Shown here one piece after another: positions 17,117 through 25,534 of a stretch of 64,000 nucleotides of DNA (position 1 is the stretch's first letter; every line of letters starts with the position of its first letter). This DNA is from DATKFM01 sp963810485 (GTDB lineage: Bacteria > Pseudomonadota > Alphaproteobacteria > Dongiales > Dongiaceae), in contig CAWENQ010000003.1 in assembly GCA_963810485.1 (NCBI GenBank), positions 310,001-374,000 on the forward strand, read 5' to 3'. The position numbers were made by a program, and so were the translations under genes. The notes beneath the pieces were generated by a model. The model searched no databases. It was not told the origin of the DNA and saw nothing but the letters and a program-made list of their open reading frames with translations.

Positions 17117-18070
17117 TCAGTTGCGGTAGACGACGCCGGGCATCACGCAAAGCATCTCGAACAACAGGTTGGCCGCGGTCAGTGACGTGTTTCCGGAGAC
17201 GTCGTAGGCCGGCGCCACTTCCACAAGATCGCCGCCGACGAGGTCGAGGCCGCGGCTGCCGCGGATGATCTCCAGCGCCTGGGGCACAGTCAGGCCGCCG
17301 ATCTCCGGCGTGCCAGTGCCTGGCGCGTAGCTGGGGTCGAGCCCATCGATATCGAAGCTGAAATAGACCGGTCCGCCCTTCACCTGCTCGCGTACCTCCG
17401 CCATCAGCGGCGCCAGCGATTTATACCAGCACTCTTCCGCCTGCACGACGCGGAAGCCCTGTTGCCGTGGCCAGTCGAAATCGTCGGCGGCATAGCCCGT
17501 CGCGCGCAACCCGATCTGCACGCACCGCTTGCAGTCCAGCAAACCCTCTTCGACGGCGCGGCGAAACGGTGTGCCATGGGCGATCTTCTCGCCGAACATG
17601 GTGTCGTTGATGTCGGCATGGGCGTCGATATGTATCAAGCCGACCGGCCCGTGCTTCCGCTTGATCGCCCGCAGGATGGGGATGGCGATCGTATGGTCGC
17701 CGCCCATGGTCAGCGGCTTGCAATCATGACCGAGGATCTCGTCATAGGCCGCCTCAATGATCGGGATCGACTTCTTGAGGTCGAAGGTGTTGATCGCCAC
17801 GTCGCCGATATCGGCGATCGACAGGCTGTCGAACGGCGCCGCCCGCGTGGCCATGTTGTAAGGCCGGATCAGGCAGCTCTCGGCGCGGATCTGCCGCGGG
17901 CCGAAGCGCGCGCCCGGGCGATTGGAGGTGCCGGTGTCCAGGGGCACGCCGACGAAGCAGACATCCAGGTCTTTGGCGCTCGGCAGCAGCGGCAGGCGCA
18001 TCATCGTCGCCGGCCCGCCGAAGCGCGGCATCTGGTTGCCGCCAAGGGGTTGATAAAGGGTCTTGGGCAT
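17117..18070 (-). CDS. gbuA: Ureohydrolase, probably guanidinobutyrase
   Basis: Cytoplasmic binuclear-manganese ureohydrolase of 317 residues. Metal-binding motifs are all present: GGDHT, DAHADIN and SFDIDGLDPSYAPGTGTPE. The N-terminal PLGGNQMPRFGGPATMMRLP is typical of guanidinobutyrase (GbuA) rather than classical agmatinase SpeB. It would split 4-guanidinobutyrate into 4-aminobutyrate and urea. It is the first gene of a probable gbuA-aruI-exported protein unit on the minus strand. The transaminase (aruH) and aldehyde dehydrogenase of the pathway are not in this window. Agmatinase remains possible. Confidence 0.85.
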   Translation of the reverse strand: MPKTLYQPLGGNQMPRFGGPATMMRLPLLPSAKDLDVCFVGVPLDTGTSNRPGARFGPRQIRAESCLIRPYNMATRAAPFDSLSIADIGDVAINTFDLKKSIPIIEAAYDEILGHDCKPLTMGGDHTIAIPILRAIKRKHGPVGLIHIDAHADINDTMFGEKIAHGTPFRRAVEEGLLDCKRCVQIGLRATGYAADDFDWPRQQGFRVVQAEECWYKSLAPLMAEVREQVKGGPVYFSFDIDGLDPSYAPGTGTPEIGGLTVPQALEIIRGSRGLDLVGGDLVEVAPAYDVSGNTSLTAANLLFEMLCVMPGVVYRN

Positions 18071-18198
18071 CGTCCGCGCTCCCTGAGGATTCTTGAGCGC
18101 GAGTTTACCGCTTCCCCGGCCCCCATAGGCAAGGGCAGGGAGAACGACGAAGTCAGACCGGTGAGCGGCGGCTGATGATCAGCCGCCGGCCGGGAATG

Positions 18199-18555
18199 CT
18201 ACCAGGTCCAGGACTCGGGATTGGGATAGGCCTCGCGCCGGCCCACATACTGCATGCCCTTGATGCAGCGGATGACGAACCAGACCGCGACTGCGAGAAG
18301 CACAAGGAAGCCTACCAGTATGAATGTGAGCGCGAAGCCGATCACGCTGCCGAGCAGGCCAATCCAGAAGGTCCTGATCTGGAAAGTGTAGTGCGACTGC
18401 AGCCAAGCCGGGGCGCTACTCCGGTTCATATAGGCCATAATGAGGCCCACGATCCCGGTGATGCCGACCACGAGTCCGATCAGGTAAAGAATGTAGACCA
18501 GATTGGCGGTGCTGCCGTTGTCCTGCGCTGCGCCGACGTTTTGTGCTTCGCTCAT
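18199..18555 (-). CDS. Small membrane protein, DUF4870-like
   Basis: A 118-residue inner-membrane protein. A short polar N-terminus is followed by a long hydrophobic stretch (LVYILYLIGLVVGITGIVGL), the motif WLQSHYTFQIRTFW and a second pair of hydrophobic segments ending in VIRCIKGMQYV. This is the DUF4870 (Tic20-like) pattern, where an H-Y-F-Q-x-R motif follows helix 1. Function unknown. ATG 18555 is chosen for the GAGGGGAAA ribosome site; a start at 18597 lacks one. It lies 128 bases beyond the start of gbuA on the same strand. Confidence 0.8.
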   Translation of the reverse strand: MSEAQNVGAAQDNGSTANLVYILYLIGLVVGITGIVGLIMAYMNRSSAPAWLQSHYTFQIRTFWIGLLGSVIGFALTFILVGFLVLLAVAVWFVIRCIKGMQYVGRREAYPNPESWTW

Positions 18556-18675
18556 GCCGTTTCCCCTCTGAGATTGGCCGAAGGCGCAACGCGCCACCAG
18601 CCAGTTTCGCCCGAAACCGGAATCTGAGGAAAATGGGCCTATGTGGTTAAAATTGTGTGAAGATTTTGTTTTCGC

Positions 18676-19290
18676 TCAGCGGAGAAGCCCGTCGAACACC
18701 AGCTTCACCTGGCGGAACATGCGCTCTTTCATGCGCGCGCGCGGCATGGCGTCGTCGGCAACGAACTCCATAAAGAGCGTGTTGCAGATGAAGAACAGCA
18801 CCTGGCCGGCCTCGGCGCAGTCGATCCGGCGGGCGAGGCGGCCCTTGGCCTGGAGGGCGGCGAGGAGATCGCCTACCTGTTCTGCCAGTTTGCGGTCCAG
18901 CTCGCGATAGCCAGCGCCGAGCGGCGTGTCGGCGAAAGCCAGCGCGTTCGCCATCATCTGCCGCCACAGGCGCTTATCCAGATGCACCAGCGCATGGTCG
19001 ACATAGACTTCAAGCAGACGGCAGGCGGCCTTCACCGGGTCGGCCGGCGGTGCCTCGACGATGGCGGCACCGGCGGCGCGCACCTCCTGGCCGTCCAGGG
19101 CGACCAGCGCCAGCAGCAGGTCGCCCTTGGAGGGGAAGTAGTTGTAGACCGTGCCGGCGGACAGTCCGGCATTCCCGGCGATCTCCTCGATGCTGGCGCT
19201 GGCGAATCCATCCCGCTTGAACAGTCCGGCGGCGGCGTCGAGAATATCGCGCCGGCGTTTCACCTTTTGTCGTTCGCGGAGCCCGGTCAT
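18676..19290 (-). CDS. TetR/AcrR family transcriptional regulator
   Basis: A 204-residue regulator. The N-terminal helix-turn-helix (residues 11-57) shows the TetR signature IEEIAGNAGLSAGTVYNYFPSKGDLL. The rest is an all-helical ligand-binding domain with a long helix near the C-terminus. It is divergent from the polyamine-type ABC operon with a 120-bp shared spacer that includes an A+T-rich stretch (19315-19345), so it is the natural candidate regulator of that operon. Ligand unknown, perhaps the imported amine. Confidence 0.9.
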   Translation of the reverse strand: MTGLRERQKVKRRRDILDAAAGLFKRDGFASASIEEIAGNAGLSAGTVYNYFPSKGDLLLALVALDGQEVRAAGAAIVEAPPADPVKAACRLLEVYVDHALVHLDKRLWRQMMANALAFADTPLGAGYRELDRKLAEQVGDLLAALQAKGRLARRIDCAEAGQVLFFICNTLFMEFVADDAMPRARMKERMFRQVKLVFDGLLR

Positions 19291-19410
19291 CGTTGTCCAG
19301 AAATTTGAGGCTTGACCTAAATTTATAGTTGGTTCATTTTTTTCGCAACAAGAACCGTCGGCAAGCTCGGCGCCAGGCCGAATTCGCCGGCATAAGACAG
19401 GGAGAAACAG

Positions 19411-20481
19411 ATGAATCGTCCAATGCTATCCCGCCGCCGCTTGCTCGGCGGCGCTGCCGCATTGACCGCTGCGAGCTTCGTGCCGCGCGCCTCGCGCGCC
19501 GCCGATGAGATCAACGCGCTGGTCTGGTGCGATCACACCGATCCCAATCTGCTCGGGCCGTTCGAGCAGGCCACCGGGATCAAGGTCAACACCAAGGAGT
19601 TCGGCACGACAGGCGAAGCGCTCGCGCTGCTGGAGCAGTCGCAGCCCGGCGACTGGGACGTGCTGGTCATTGACACCGTCGACGTGAAGCGCATGGTGGA
19701 GGCCGGCCGCCTTGCCGAGCTCAATCCCGGCGACTATCCCATGGCCGATATCTTCGCCGAAGTGCAATCGGCGGACTTCAACAATGTCGACGGCAAGACC
19801 TACGGCGTCACGGAGAAATTCGGCTACAACTGCTTCTCCTACGACAACACCAAGGTCGATCCCGCCGATATGCGCAAATCCGAAGTGATGTGGAACGGCA
19901 AGTATGCCGGCCGCGTCGCGATCTATGACTACTACAATCCGGTCATTGCCATGGTGGCCATCGGCCTGGGCATCAAGCCGAATGAGCTGAACAAGGATCA
20001 CATCCCGCCGATCCGGGAGAAGCTGCTGGAGATGAAGAAGCAGGCGGCCCTGGTGGGCGATGTGGTGACCGTGCAGAACGCGCTGATCAGCGGCTCCGCC
20101 GATATCATCACCGGCGGCGGCGAATATGCCGTGGCGGGCCTGATGGGCGAGAACCCGGCGCTCGACTGGGTGCTGCCCGACGAAGGCGGCGTGCGCTGGA
20201 TGCAGTCGCTGGCGATATTCAAAGACACGGCGCGTGCCGAAAACGCGACCAAGTTCGTCCAGTACATCCTGAGTCCGAACGGGCAGGCGCGGCTGGCGAC
20301 TTCGGCCTGCTACTGGGCCATGCCGGCCAACAAGAATGCGAGCCTGGATGACACCCAGAAGAAGCGCCTGCGCTGGGACGAGCAGCCGACCTTCCTCGCG
20401 AAGTCGTACCACTATCTCCAGGTTGACGCGGACCTGGATACGGCGTTGAACGATGTCTGGACGGAAATGCTGAACGCCTGA
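19411..20481 (+). CDS. Polyamine-type ABC transporter substrate-binding protein (PotD-like)
   Basis: Periplasmic binding protein of 356 residues. It carries a twin-arginine signal (SRRRLLGGAAALTAASF, cleavage around SRA-AD), so it is probably exported folded by Tat. The mature part has the PotD/PotF plan: NALVWCDHTDPNLL first strand, then WDVLVIDTVDVKRM, and YGVTEKFGYNCFSYD in the hinge region. It starts a five-gene operon with a decarboxylase, two permeases and an ATPase. Spermidine/putrescine is the family prediction; the decarboxylase in the operon could mean an amino acid or amine ligand. AGGGAGAAACAG upstream supports the start. Confidence 0.9.
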   Translation: MNRPMLSRRRLLGGAAALTAASFVPRASRAADEINALVWCDHTDPNLLGPFEQATGIKVNTKEFGTTGEALALLEQSQPGDWDVLVIDTVDVKRMVEAGRLAELNPGDYPMADIFAEVQSADFNNVDGKTYGVTEKFGYNCFSYDNTKVDPADMRKSEVMWNGKYAGRVAIYDYYNPVIAMVAIGLGIKPNELNKDHIPPIREKLLEMKKQAALVGDVVTVQNALISGSADIITGGGEYAVAGLMGENPALDWVLPDEGGVRWMQSLAIFKDTARAENATKFVQYILSPNGQARLATSACYWAMPANKNASLDDTQKKRLRWDEQPTFLAKSYHYLQVDADLDTALNDVWTEMLNA

Positions 20482-20505
20482 TTCGTTGGCGTCGAAGGGG
20501 AAATC

Positions 20506-21858
20506 GTGCGGGAATTGCTGACCGCGGCTGCCGATCGGGCGGTCCGCTATCTGGAGACTCTTGACGCACGCCCTGTTTCGCCGACGCCCCAAGCGGTTGC
20601 CGCGCTCTCCCAACTCGATGAGCCGCTGCCGGAGAAGCCGGAAGATCCGGCGGCTGTGCTGGCACGCCTCGACGAAATTGGCTCGCCCGCCAGCATGGCG
20701 ATGGCGGGCCGCCGTTTTTTTGGCTGGGTGATCGGCGGATCTTTGCCGGCGGCGCTGGCTGCCAATTGGCTGGCAACCGCCTGGGATCAGAACGCCGCTG
20801 GCGTTGAGCCATCGCCAGGCGTCGCGGCATTCGAGAAGGTCGCGCTGCGCTGGATCCTGGAAGCCGTGAATTTGCCGGCGGACTGTGCGGCAGGTTTCGT
20901 CACCGGCGCGACGATGGCCAATTTCACCTGTCTGGCGGCGGCACGGCAGGTGGTGCTGAAAAAGGTCGGCTGGGACGTGGAAGCCGACGGGCTGTTCGGC
21001 GCACCGCCGATTACCGTGGTGGTCGGCGAGGAGGTCCATGTCAGCGTGCTCAAGGCCTTTGGGCTGTTGGGCCTCGGCCGCAATCGAGTCATTCGCGTTC
21101 CCGTGGACAACCAAGGCCGTATGCGGGCCGACCGCTTGCCGGAGCTCAGCGGTCCGGCGATCGTCTGCCTGCAGGCCGGCAATGTGAATAGCGGCGCATT
21201 CGATCCGATCGCCGAAGTGGTGGCGGCTGCGCGGCGCGCCGGCGCCTGGGTGCATGTGGACAGCGCGTTTGGTCTGTGGGCCGCGGCTGCGCCCGCGCGG
21301 CGGCATCTGGTGGCCGGCATAGAGCAGGCCGATTCCTGGGCCACAGATTTGCACAAGTGGCTCAATGTTCCCTACGACAGCGGCTTGGCCATCGTGCGCG
21401 ATGGTGCGGCGCTGAAGCGGGCTATGGCGGTCACGGCGGCTTATCTATCGGACGCGGGCGGTCGCAAGCCTAGCGATTACACGCCGGAACTGTCACGGCG
21501 CGCGCGGGGTGTCGACGCCTGGGCCGCGCTGAAATCCCTCGGCCGCTCCGGCCTCGGCGAAATGGTGGAGCGCTGCTGCCGCCATGCCGAGAGATTTGCC
21601 GTGGGCCTGCGGAAGGCTGGATTCGAAGTGCTGAACGAGGTCGTGCTGAACCAGGTGCTGGTCTCTTTCGGCGATCCGGAAAAAACCCGGCGCGCCATCA
21701 CAGCGCTGCAGGCTGATGGCACCTGCTTCTGCGGCGGCACCGAATGGCAAGGACGTACGGCGATGCGGATCAGCGTCTCGTCCTGGGCCACGACGGAGGC
21801 CGATGTGGACCGGAGCGTACAGGCCATGATCCGGGCCGCCGGCCGCAATGCGGCCTAG
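20506..21858 (+). CDS. PLP-dependent decarboxylase (group II, glutamate/aromatic amino acid decarboxylase-like)
   Basis: Cytoplasmic pyridoxal-phosphate enzyme of 450 residues. The cofactor lysine is Lys284 in TDLHKWLNVPYD, the PLP-ring Asp252 is in HVDSAFG, and His178 in GEEVHVSVLKA is the stacking histidine. FVTGATMANFTCL is the phosphate-side loop. These are all hallmarks of group II decarboxylases (GadB/Ddc fold). The start is GTG at 20506, 24 bases after the binding-protein stop, with GAAGGGGAAA upstream, and its stop is 16 bases before the first permease, so it is embedded in the transport operon. This placement is unusual. Substrate unknown; an aminotransferase or lyase activity on the same fold is also possible. 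Confidence 0.87.
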   Translation: MRELLTAAADRAVRYLETLDARPVSPTPQAVAALSQLDEPLPEKPEDPAAVLARLDEIGSPASMAMAGRRFFGWVIGGSLPAALAANWLATAWDQNAAGVEPSPGVAAFEKVALRWILEAVNLPADCAAGFVTGATMANFTCLAAARQVVLKKVGWDVEADGLFGAPPITVVVGEEVHVSVLKAFGLLGLGRNRVIRVPVDNQGRMRADRLPELSGPAIVCLQAGNVNSGAFDPIAEVVAAARRAGAWVHVDSAFGLWAAAAPARRHLVAGIEQADSWATDLHKWLNVPYDSGLAIVRDGAALKRAMAVTAAYLSDAGGRKPSDYTPELSRRARGVDAWAALKSLGRSGLGEMVERCCRHAERFAVGLRKAGFEVLNEVVLNQVLVSFGDPEKTRRAITALQADGTCFCGGTEWQGRTAMRISVSSWATTEADVDRSVQAMIRAAGRNAA

Positions 21859-21874
21859 GCCGCGGACATAGACC

Positions 21875-22735
21875 ATGGCCACCAGCAGGGATTGGCTGTC
21901 GGTCAAGAGATGGGGCGCAGCACCGGCGCTGCTATTCACCGCCGCCTGCTTCGTGGCGCCGCTCATCGCCATGGCCCTGGTCAGCGTATCTGAGCGCAGC
22001 GGCGGCCACACCGTCCTCACCTGGACGCTGGACAACTACCGCGGCTTCGTCAGCCGCAGCGATGGCGCGTTCGTCAGCGCGCTCGTCAACTCCATCGAGG
22101 TTACGGTCTCGGTCACGATCCTGAGCGTGCTCGCCGCCTATCCGTTGGCCTACATCCTGGCCTATCGCGTGCCCAAGCGCTGGCAGCGCGTGGCTCTGGT
22201 GGCCATCGTGCTGCCGTTCTGGACGTCTTACGTGATCCGCTCCTATAGCTGGCTGCTGGTGCTGTCGGAAAATGGCCTCATCAGCCAGACTCTGTTGGGC
22301 CTGGGCATCACCGATAGCCCCATCGGCCTGGGCAATACGCGCGGCGCCACCGTCCTGGGCTTCGTGCATTTCTTCGTCATGCTGCTGACGCTGACCATCT
22401 ATGCCAATCTGTCGCAGATCAAGGACTCCTACAGGAAGGCCGCGGCGGATCTCGGCGCCAACGGTTTCCAGACGTTTCTGCATGTGACGTTGCCGCTGAG
22501 CTTGCCCGGCGTCGCGGTCGGCGCGTTTCTGACGTTCGTGCTCGCGGTCGGCGACTACATCACGCCGCAGATCCTCGGCGGCGGCAAAGAGCTGCTGCTG
22601 CCCCAGGCTATCATGCTGCAGATCGGCCGCGCCGCCGATTTCCCGATGGCGTCGGCGCTCAGCATGATCCTGATGCTGGTCGTCACCGCCGCCTATCTGC
22701 TGTTCGCCCGTTATCTCCGGATGGAGCGGGTGTGA
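21875..22735 (+). CDS. Polyamine-type ABC transporter permease (PotB-like)
   Basis: Inner-membrane permease of 286 residues with six predicted helices. The loop that docks to the ATPase reads YRKAAADLGANGFQTFLHV, a normal EAA motif, and FWTSYVIRSYSW is typical of PotB/PotH. Its TGA overlaps the start of the second permease (GTGATG), as in polyamine operons. It forms the heterodimeric channel with the next gene. Confidence 0.9.
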   Translation: MATSRDWLSVKRWGAAPALLFTAACFVAPLIAMALVSVSERSGGHTVLTWTLDNYRGFVSRSDGAFVSALVNSIEVTVSVTILSVLAAYPLAYILAYRVPKRWQRVALVAIVLPFWTSYVIRSYSWLLVLSENGLISQTLLGLGITDSPIGLGNTRGATVLGFVHFFVMLLTLTIYANLSQIKDSYRKAAADLGANGFQTFLHVTLPLSLPGVAVGAFLTFVLAVGDYITPQILGGGKELLLPQAIMLQIGRAADFPMASALSMILMLVVTAAYLLFARYLRMERV

Positions 22736-23517
22736 TGAAAGCGCGCGACATCCCGGCACTGCTCTATGTCGTCGCCGCCGTGATCTTCATCTTTCTGCCG
22801 GTCGTTGTGCTGGTGCAGTTCTCGTTCCAGGACGGATTGGCCCCGGTGCCGCCGTTCAAGGGCTTCTCCTTGCGCTGGTACGACAAGATGTTCGCTGATC
22901 GCAAGCTCATGGAGGCGCTCGGCAATTCTGTGCTGGTCGGCGGCCTCAGTTCGATGGCGGCCACCACACTCGGCTTCCTTGCCGCCTTCAAGCTGGCCCG
23001 GCAGCCGGGTCGTGCCGCGCCGCAGATGCAATTCCTGCTGATGGCGCCGATCACCGTTTCCTACATCATCATCGCGCTGGGGCTGCTGATCGTCTTCAAC
23101 GGGCTTGGCATCGGCAAGTCGCTGTTCGCTGTCGGCCTCGGACATGTCGTCATCAACCTGCCGCTCTGCTTCGCCGTGATCTATTCCCAGATGGGCGAGC
23201 ATCAAGCCAATGTGGAGCGTGCGGCCCTCGATCTCGGCGCCAGCGAGTTCAAGGCGCTGATTTACGTCACGGTGCCCATGCTTTGGCCGGCGCTGCTGGC
23301 GGCATTCTTCATCGCCTTCACCCTGTCCTGGGACGAGTTCGTCATCGCCCAGCTCCTGAGCAAGTTCGACGTCACCTTGCCCGTGGTCATCTTCAGCCTG
23401 CTACGAACCGGCCTCAATCCGGTGACCAACGCGGTCGGCACATTCGTCTTCGCGGTGTCCATCGGGCTGGTCGTTCTGGTCGAGCTGCTGCTGGCGCGGA
23501 GGCGGCGCGATGGCTGA
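22735..23517 (+). CDS. Polyamine-type ABC transporter permease (PotC-like)
   Basis: Inner-membrane permease of 260 residues, six helices, with the EAA docking loop VERAALDLGASEFKALIYV and the PotC-typical FTLSWDEFVIAQLL stretch. I take ATG 22735, which overlaps the stop of the first permease; a GTG three bases earlier is also possible. Its end overlaps the ATPase gene start by 8 bases, so the whole set is translationally coupled. Confidence 0.9.
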   Translation: MKARDIPALLYVVAAVIFIFLPVVVLVQFSFQDGLAPVPPFKGFSLRWYDKMFADRKLMEALGNSVLVGGLSSMAATTLGFLAAFKLARQPGRAAPQMQFLLMAPITVSYIIIALGLLIVFNGLGIGKSLFAVGLGHVVINLPLCFAVIYSQMGEHQANVERAALDLGASEFKALIYVTVPMLWPALLAAFFIAFTLSWDEFVIAQLLSKFDVTLPVVIFSLLRTGLNPVTNAVGTFVFAVSIGLVVLVELLLARRRRDG

Positions 23518-24580
23518 AGCGTTGGTCAGCCTGCGGGGCATCTCCAAGAACTACGAGACTTCCATTGCCGTCTCGCAGATCGACCTGGACATCGCGGCCG
23601 GCGAATTCGTCGTGCTCCTGGGGCCATCCGGCAGTGGCAAGACAACCGTACTGTCCATGATTGGCGGATTCACCGTGCCGACAACCGGCAACCTTTTCAT
23701 CGATGGCATCGATGTGACGGACACGCCGCCGGCCCGGCGGCCGACGGCAACGGTGTTCCAGGACTATGCCCTGTTCCCCCATATGAGCGTGCGCGCCAAT
23801 GTCGGCTTCGGCCTGACGATGCGCAGAGTGCCGAAAGAGGAGCGCAACCGCCGCGCTGACGAAGTGCTCCGCCTGGTGGGGCTGGAAGGTTATGGCGCCC
23901 GCGGCATCCATCAGCTTTCCGGCGGCCAGCGGCAGCGGGTGGCGCTGGCTCGCGCCATCGCCGTCGAGCCGAAAGTGCTGCTGCTCGATGAGCCGCTGGG
24001 CGCGCTCGATCTGGCGCTGCGCCGCCAGATGCAGGAAGAGCTGGTGCGGATTCAGAAAAGCGTCGGCACCACCTTCGTCCACGTCACTCACGATCAGGAG
24101 GAGGCGATGAACATCGCCGACCGGATCGTCGTCATGAACAAGGGCCGCATCGAAGATATCGGGCCGCCCTCGCGTATCTATCTGCGCCCGGCGACGCGGT
24201 TTGCTGCCACCTTCATGGGCGAGAGCAATATCCTTGCGGGCGAGGCCATGGATGCGGCGGGCGAGTGCACCTGGATCAAGACCGCTGTTGGTATACTGCC
24301 CGTGCCGGGCCCGGCCGCGATGGGCGAGCGTGTGAATGTTCTTATCCGGCCGGAACATATCCAGAGCGGACGCGGCGTGGATGCGGGCGCTGTTTCCCTG
24401 GGACAAGCCGTTGTGAGTGAATCCGTGTTCCAGGGTACGCATTTGCGCCTGCGCTTGAACGCCGGTCCGGCCGGCGATGTCGCCATCTTGGCGCGCAGCG
24501 AGGCGGATACAGTGGTGGCTGTGGGCGACCGGCTGGACATTGCCGTCCGCTCGCAGCACCTGGTTCTGCTGCGGGAATAA
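23510..24580 (+). CDS. Polyamine-type ABC transporter ATP-binding protein (PotA-like)
   Basis: Cytoplasmic ATPase of 356 residues. Walker A GPSGSGKTT lies near residues 38-46, the Q-loop in FQDYALFPH, the signature LSGGQRQRVALARA, and Walker B LLLDEPLGALD followed by the H-loop HVTHDQEEA. A C-terminal TOBE-type regulatory domain starts near 245 and contains the ILIRPEHI-like VLIRPEHI strand. It completes the importer with the binding protein and two permeases. Confidence 0.93.
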   Translation: MAEALVSLRGISKNYETSIAVSQIDLDIAAGEFVVLLGPSGSGKTTVLSMIGGFTVPTTGNLFIDGIDVTDTPPARRPTATVFQDYALFPHMSVRANVGFGLTMRRVPKEERNRRADEVLRLVGLEGYGARGIHQLSGGQRQRVALARAIAVEPKVLLLDEPLGALDLALRRQMQEELVRIQKSVGTTFVHVTHDQEEAMNIADRIVVMNKGRIEDIGPPSRIYLRPATRFAATFMGESNILAGEAMDAAGECTWIKTAVGILPVPGPAAMGERVNVLIRPEHIQSGRGVDAGAVSLGQAVVSESVFQGTHLRLRLNAGPAGDVAILARSEADTVVAVGDRLDIAVRSQHLVLLRE

Positions 24581-24675
24581 GCGGCACCGCGTGAGCATCG
24601 CTCATGCGAGCATGAGATAATCTGGTTTGACGCTTCGTCCCCAGCATCTAGTCTGGCGCGAAAACCGGGGGGCAC

Positions 24676-25293
24676 ATGCTGACGCTGTACGATTTTCTGC
24701 CGTCGGGGAACGGTTACAAGGTGCGGCTGCTGCTGTCGCAGCTCGGCATTCCCTTCAAACTGGTCGAGAAGGATATCCTCAAGGGCGAAACCCGCACGCC
24801 GGAGTTCCTCGCCATCAATCCCGATGGCCGCATTCCCACGGTGCAGTTCGATGACGGCCGCATCCTCGCGCAGTCGAACGCAATCACGTACTATTTTGCC
24901 GAGGGCACGCGATTTTTCCCCGCCGACCGGTTCGAGCGCGCTGAGGCGTTGCAGTGGATGTTCTTCGAGCAGTACAGCCACGAGCCTTACATCGCTGTTG
25001 CGCGCTTCTGGATTCACGAACTGCATAAGCGCCTGGAGTGGGCGGAGCGCCTGAAGGAGAAGTGGGAAAAGGGCTATCAGGCCCTCGATATCATGGAACG
25101 CCGCCTGAAGGATCATCCATTCCTGGTCGGTAAATCCTACTCCATCGCCGACATCGCGCTCTACGCCTATACCCATGTGGCGGAGGAGGGCGATTTCGAT
25201 CTCGGCCGCTATCCCGCCATCCGCGCCTGGCTCGACCGTGTCGCCGATCAGCCCGGGCATGTGCTGATCACCCAAGGCGATTTTGGAACCTAG
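24676..25293 (+). CDS. Glutathione S-transferase family protein
   Basis: A 205-residue cytosolic GST. The N-terminal thioredoxin-like domain carries the glutathione-site segment NPDGRIPTVQ and the QSNAITYYFAE motif. The C-terminal helical domain has the GKSYSIADIALYAY N-capping motif. Ser10 in FLPSGNGYKVRLLL is the likely thiol-activating residue, fitting bacterial beta/theta-like branches. The spacing of 95 bases after the ABC operon allows its own promoter. No specific substrate can be named. Confidence 0.9.
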   Translation: MLTLYDFLPSGNGYKVRLLLSQLGIPFKLVEKDILKGETRTPEFLAINPDGRIPTVQFDDGRILAQSNAITYYFAEGTRFFPADRFERAEALQWMFFEQYSHEPYIAVARFWIHELHKRLEWAERLKEKWEKGYQALDIMERRLKDHPFLVGKSYSIADIALYAYTHVAEEGDFDLGRYPAIRAWLDRVADQPGHVLITQGDFGT

Positions 25294-25365
25294 TCGCCCA
25301 TACGAGATCGGCTGCTGAGCGATCACTAAAGGGCAGTCCTTAATCTTAATTCCTTTGCATCCTTT

Positions 25366-25407
25366 GCGCGAAATCGCTGGTGATTTCACGCGCCTATAGC
25401 TAGCTAT
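25366..25407. promoter_or_regulatory. Hairpin and palindrome in the GST-methyltransferase gap
   Basis: GCGCGAAATC pairs with GATTTCACGCGC (a two-base bulge) around a 6-base loop at 25366-25393; three bases on comes the perfect 12-bp palindrome ATAGCTAGCTAT (25396-25407). There is no T-run, so it may be a weak GST terminator or a regulatory site for the methyltransferase gene. The rest of the 241-bp gap shows nothing else. Confidence 0.4.
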
Positions 25408-25534
25408 GAGCCAATCCCTAGCTCTTATATAGGGACCCGCGGCCTCCGGGGGCTAGTCTGGCTGTGGGCATTCCTAGCCGCCGGAATTTCCGGCAGCTTG
25501 GAAACAAGAAATCTACAGGGCCAGGGGGACCAGG

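Noticed and set aside
19426..21354. Minus-strand 642-residue open frame across the binding protein and decarboxylase
   Set aside because: Composition Arg/Gly/His-rich, no domain, covers two genuine plus-strand genes.
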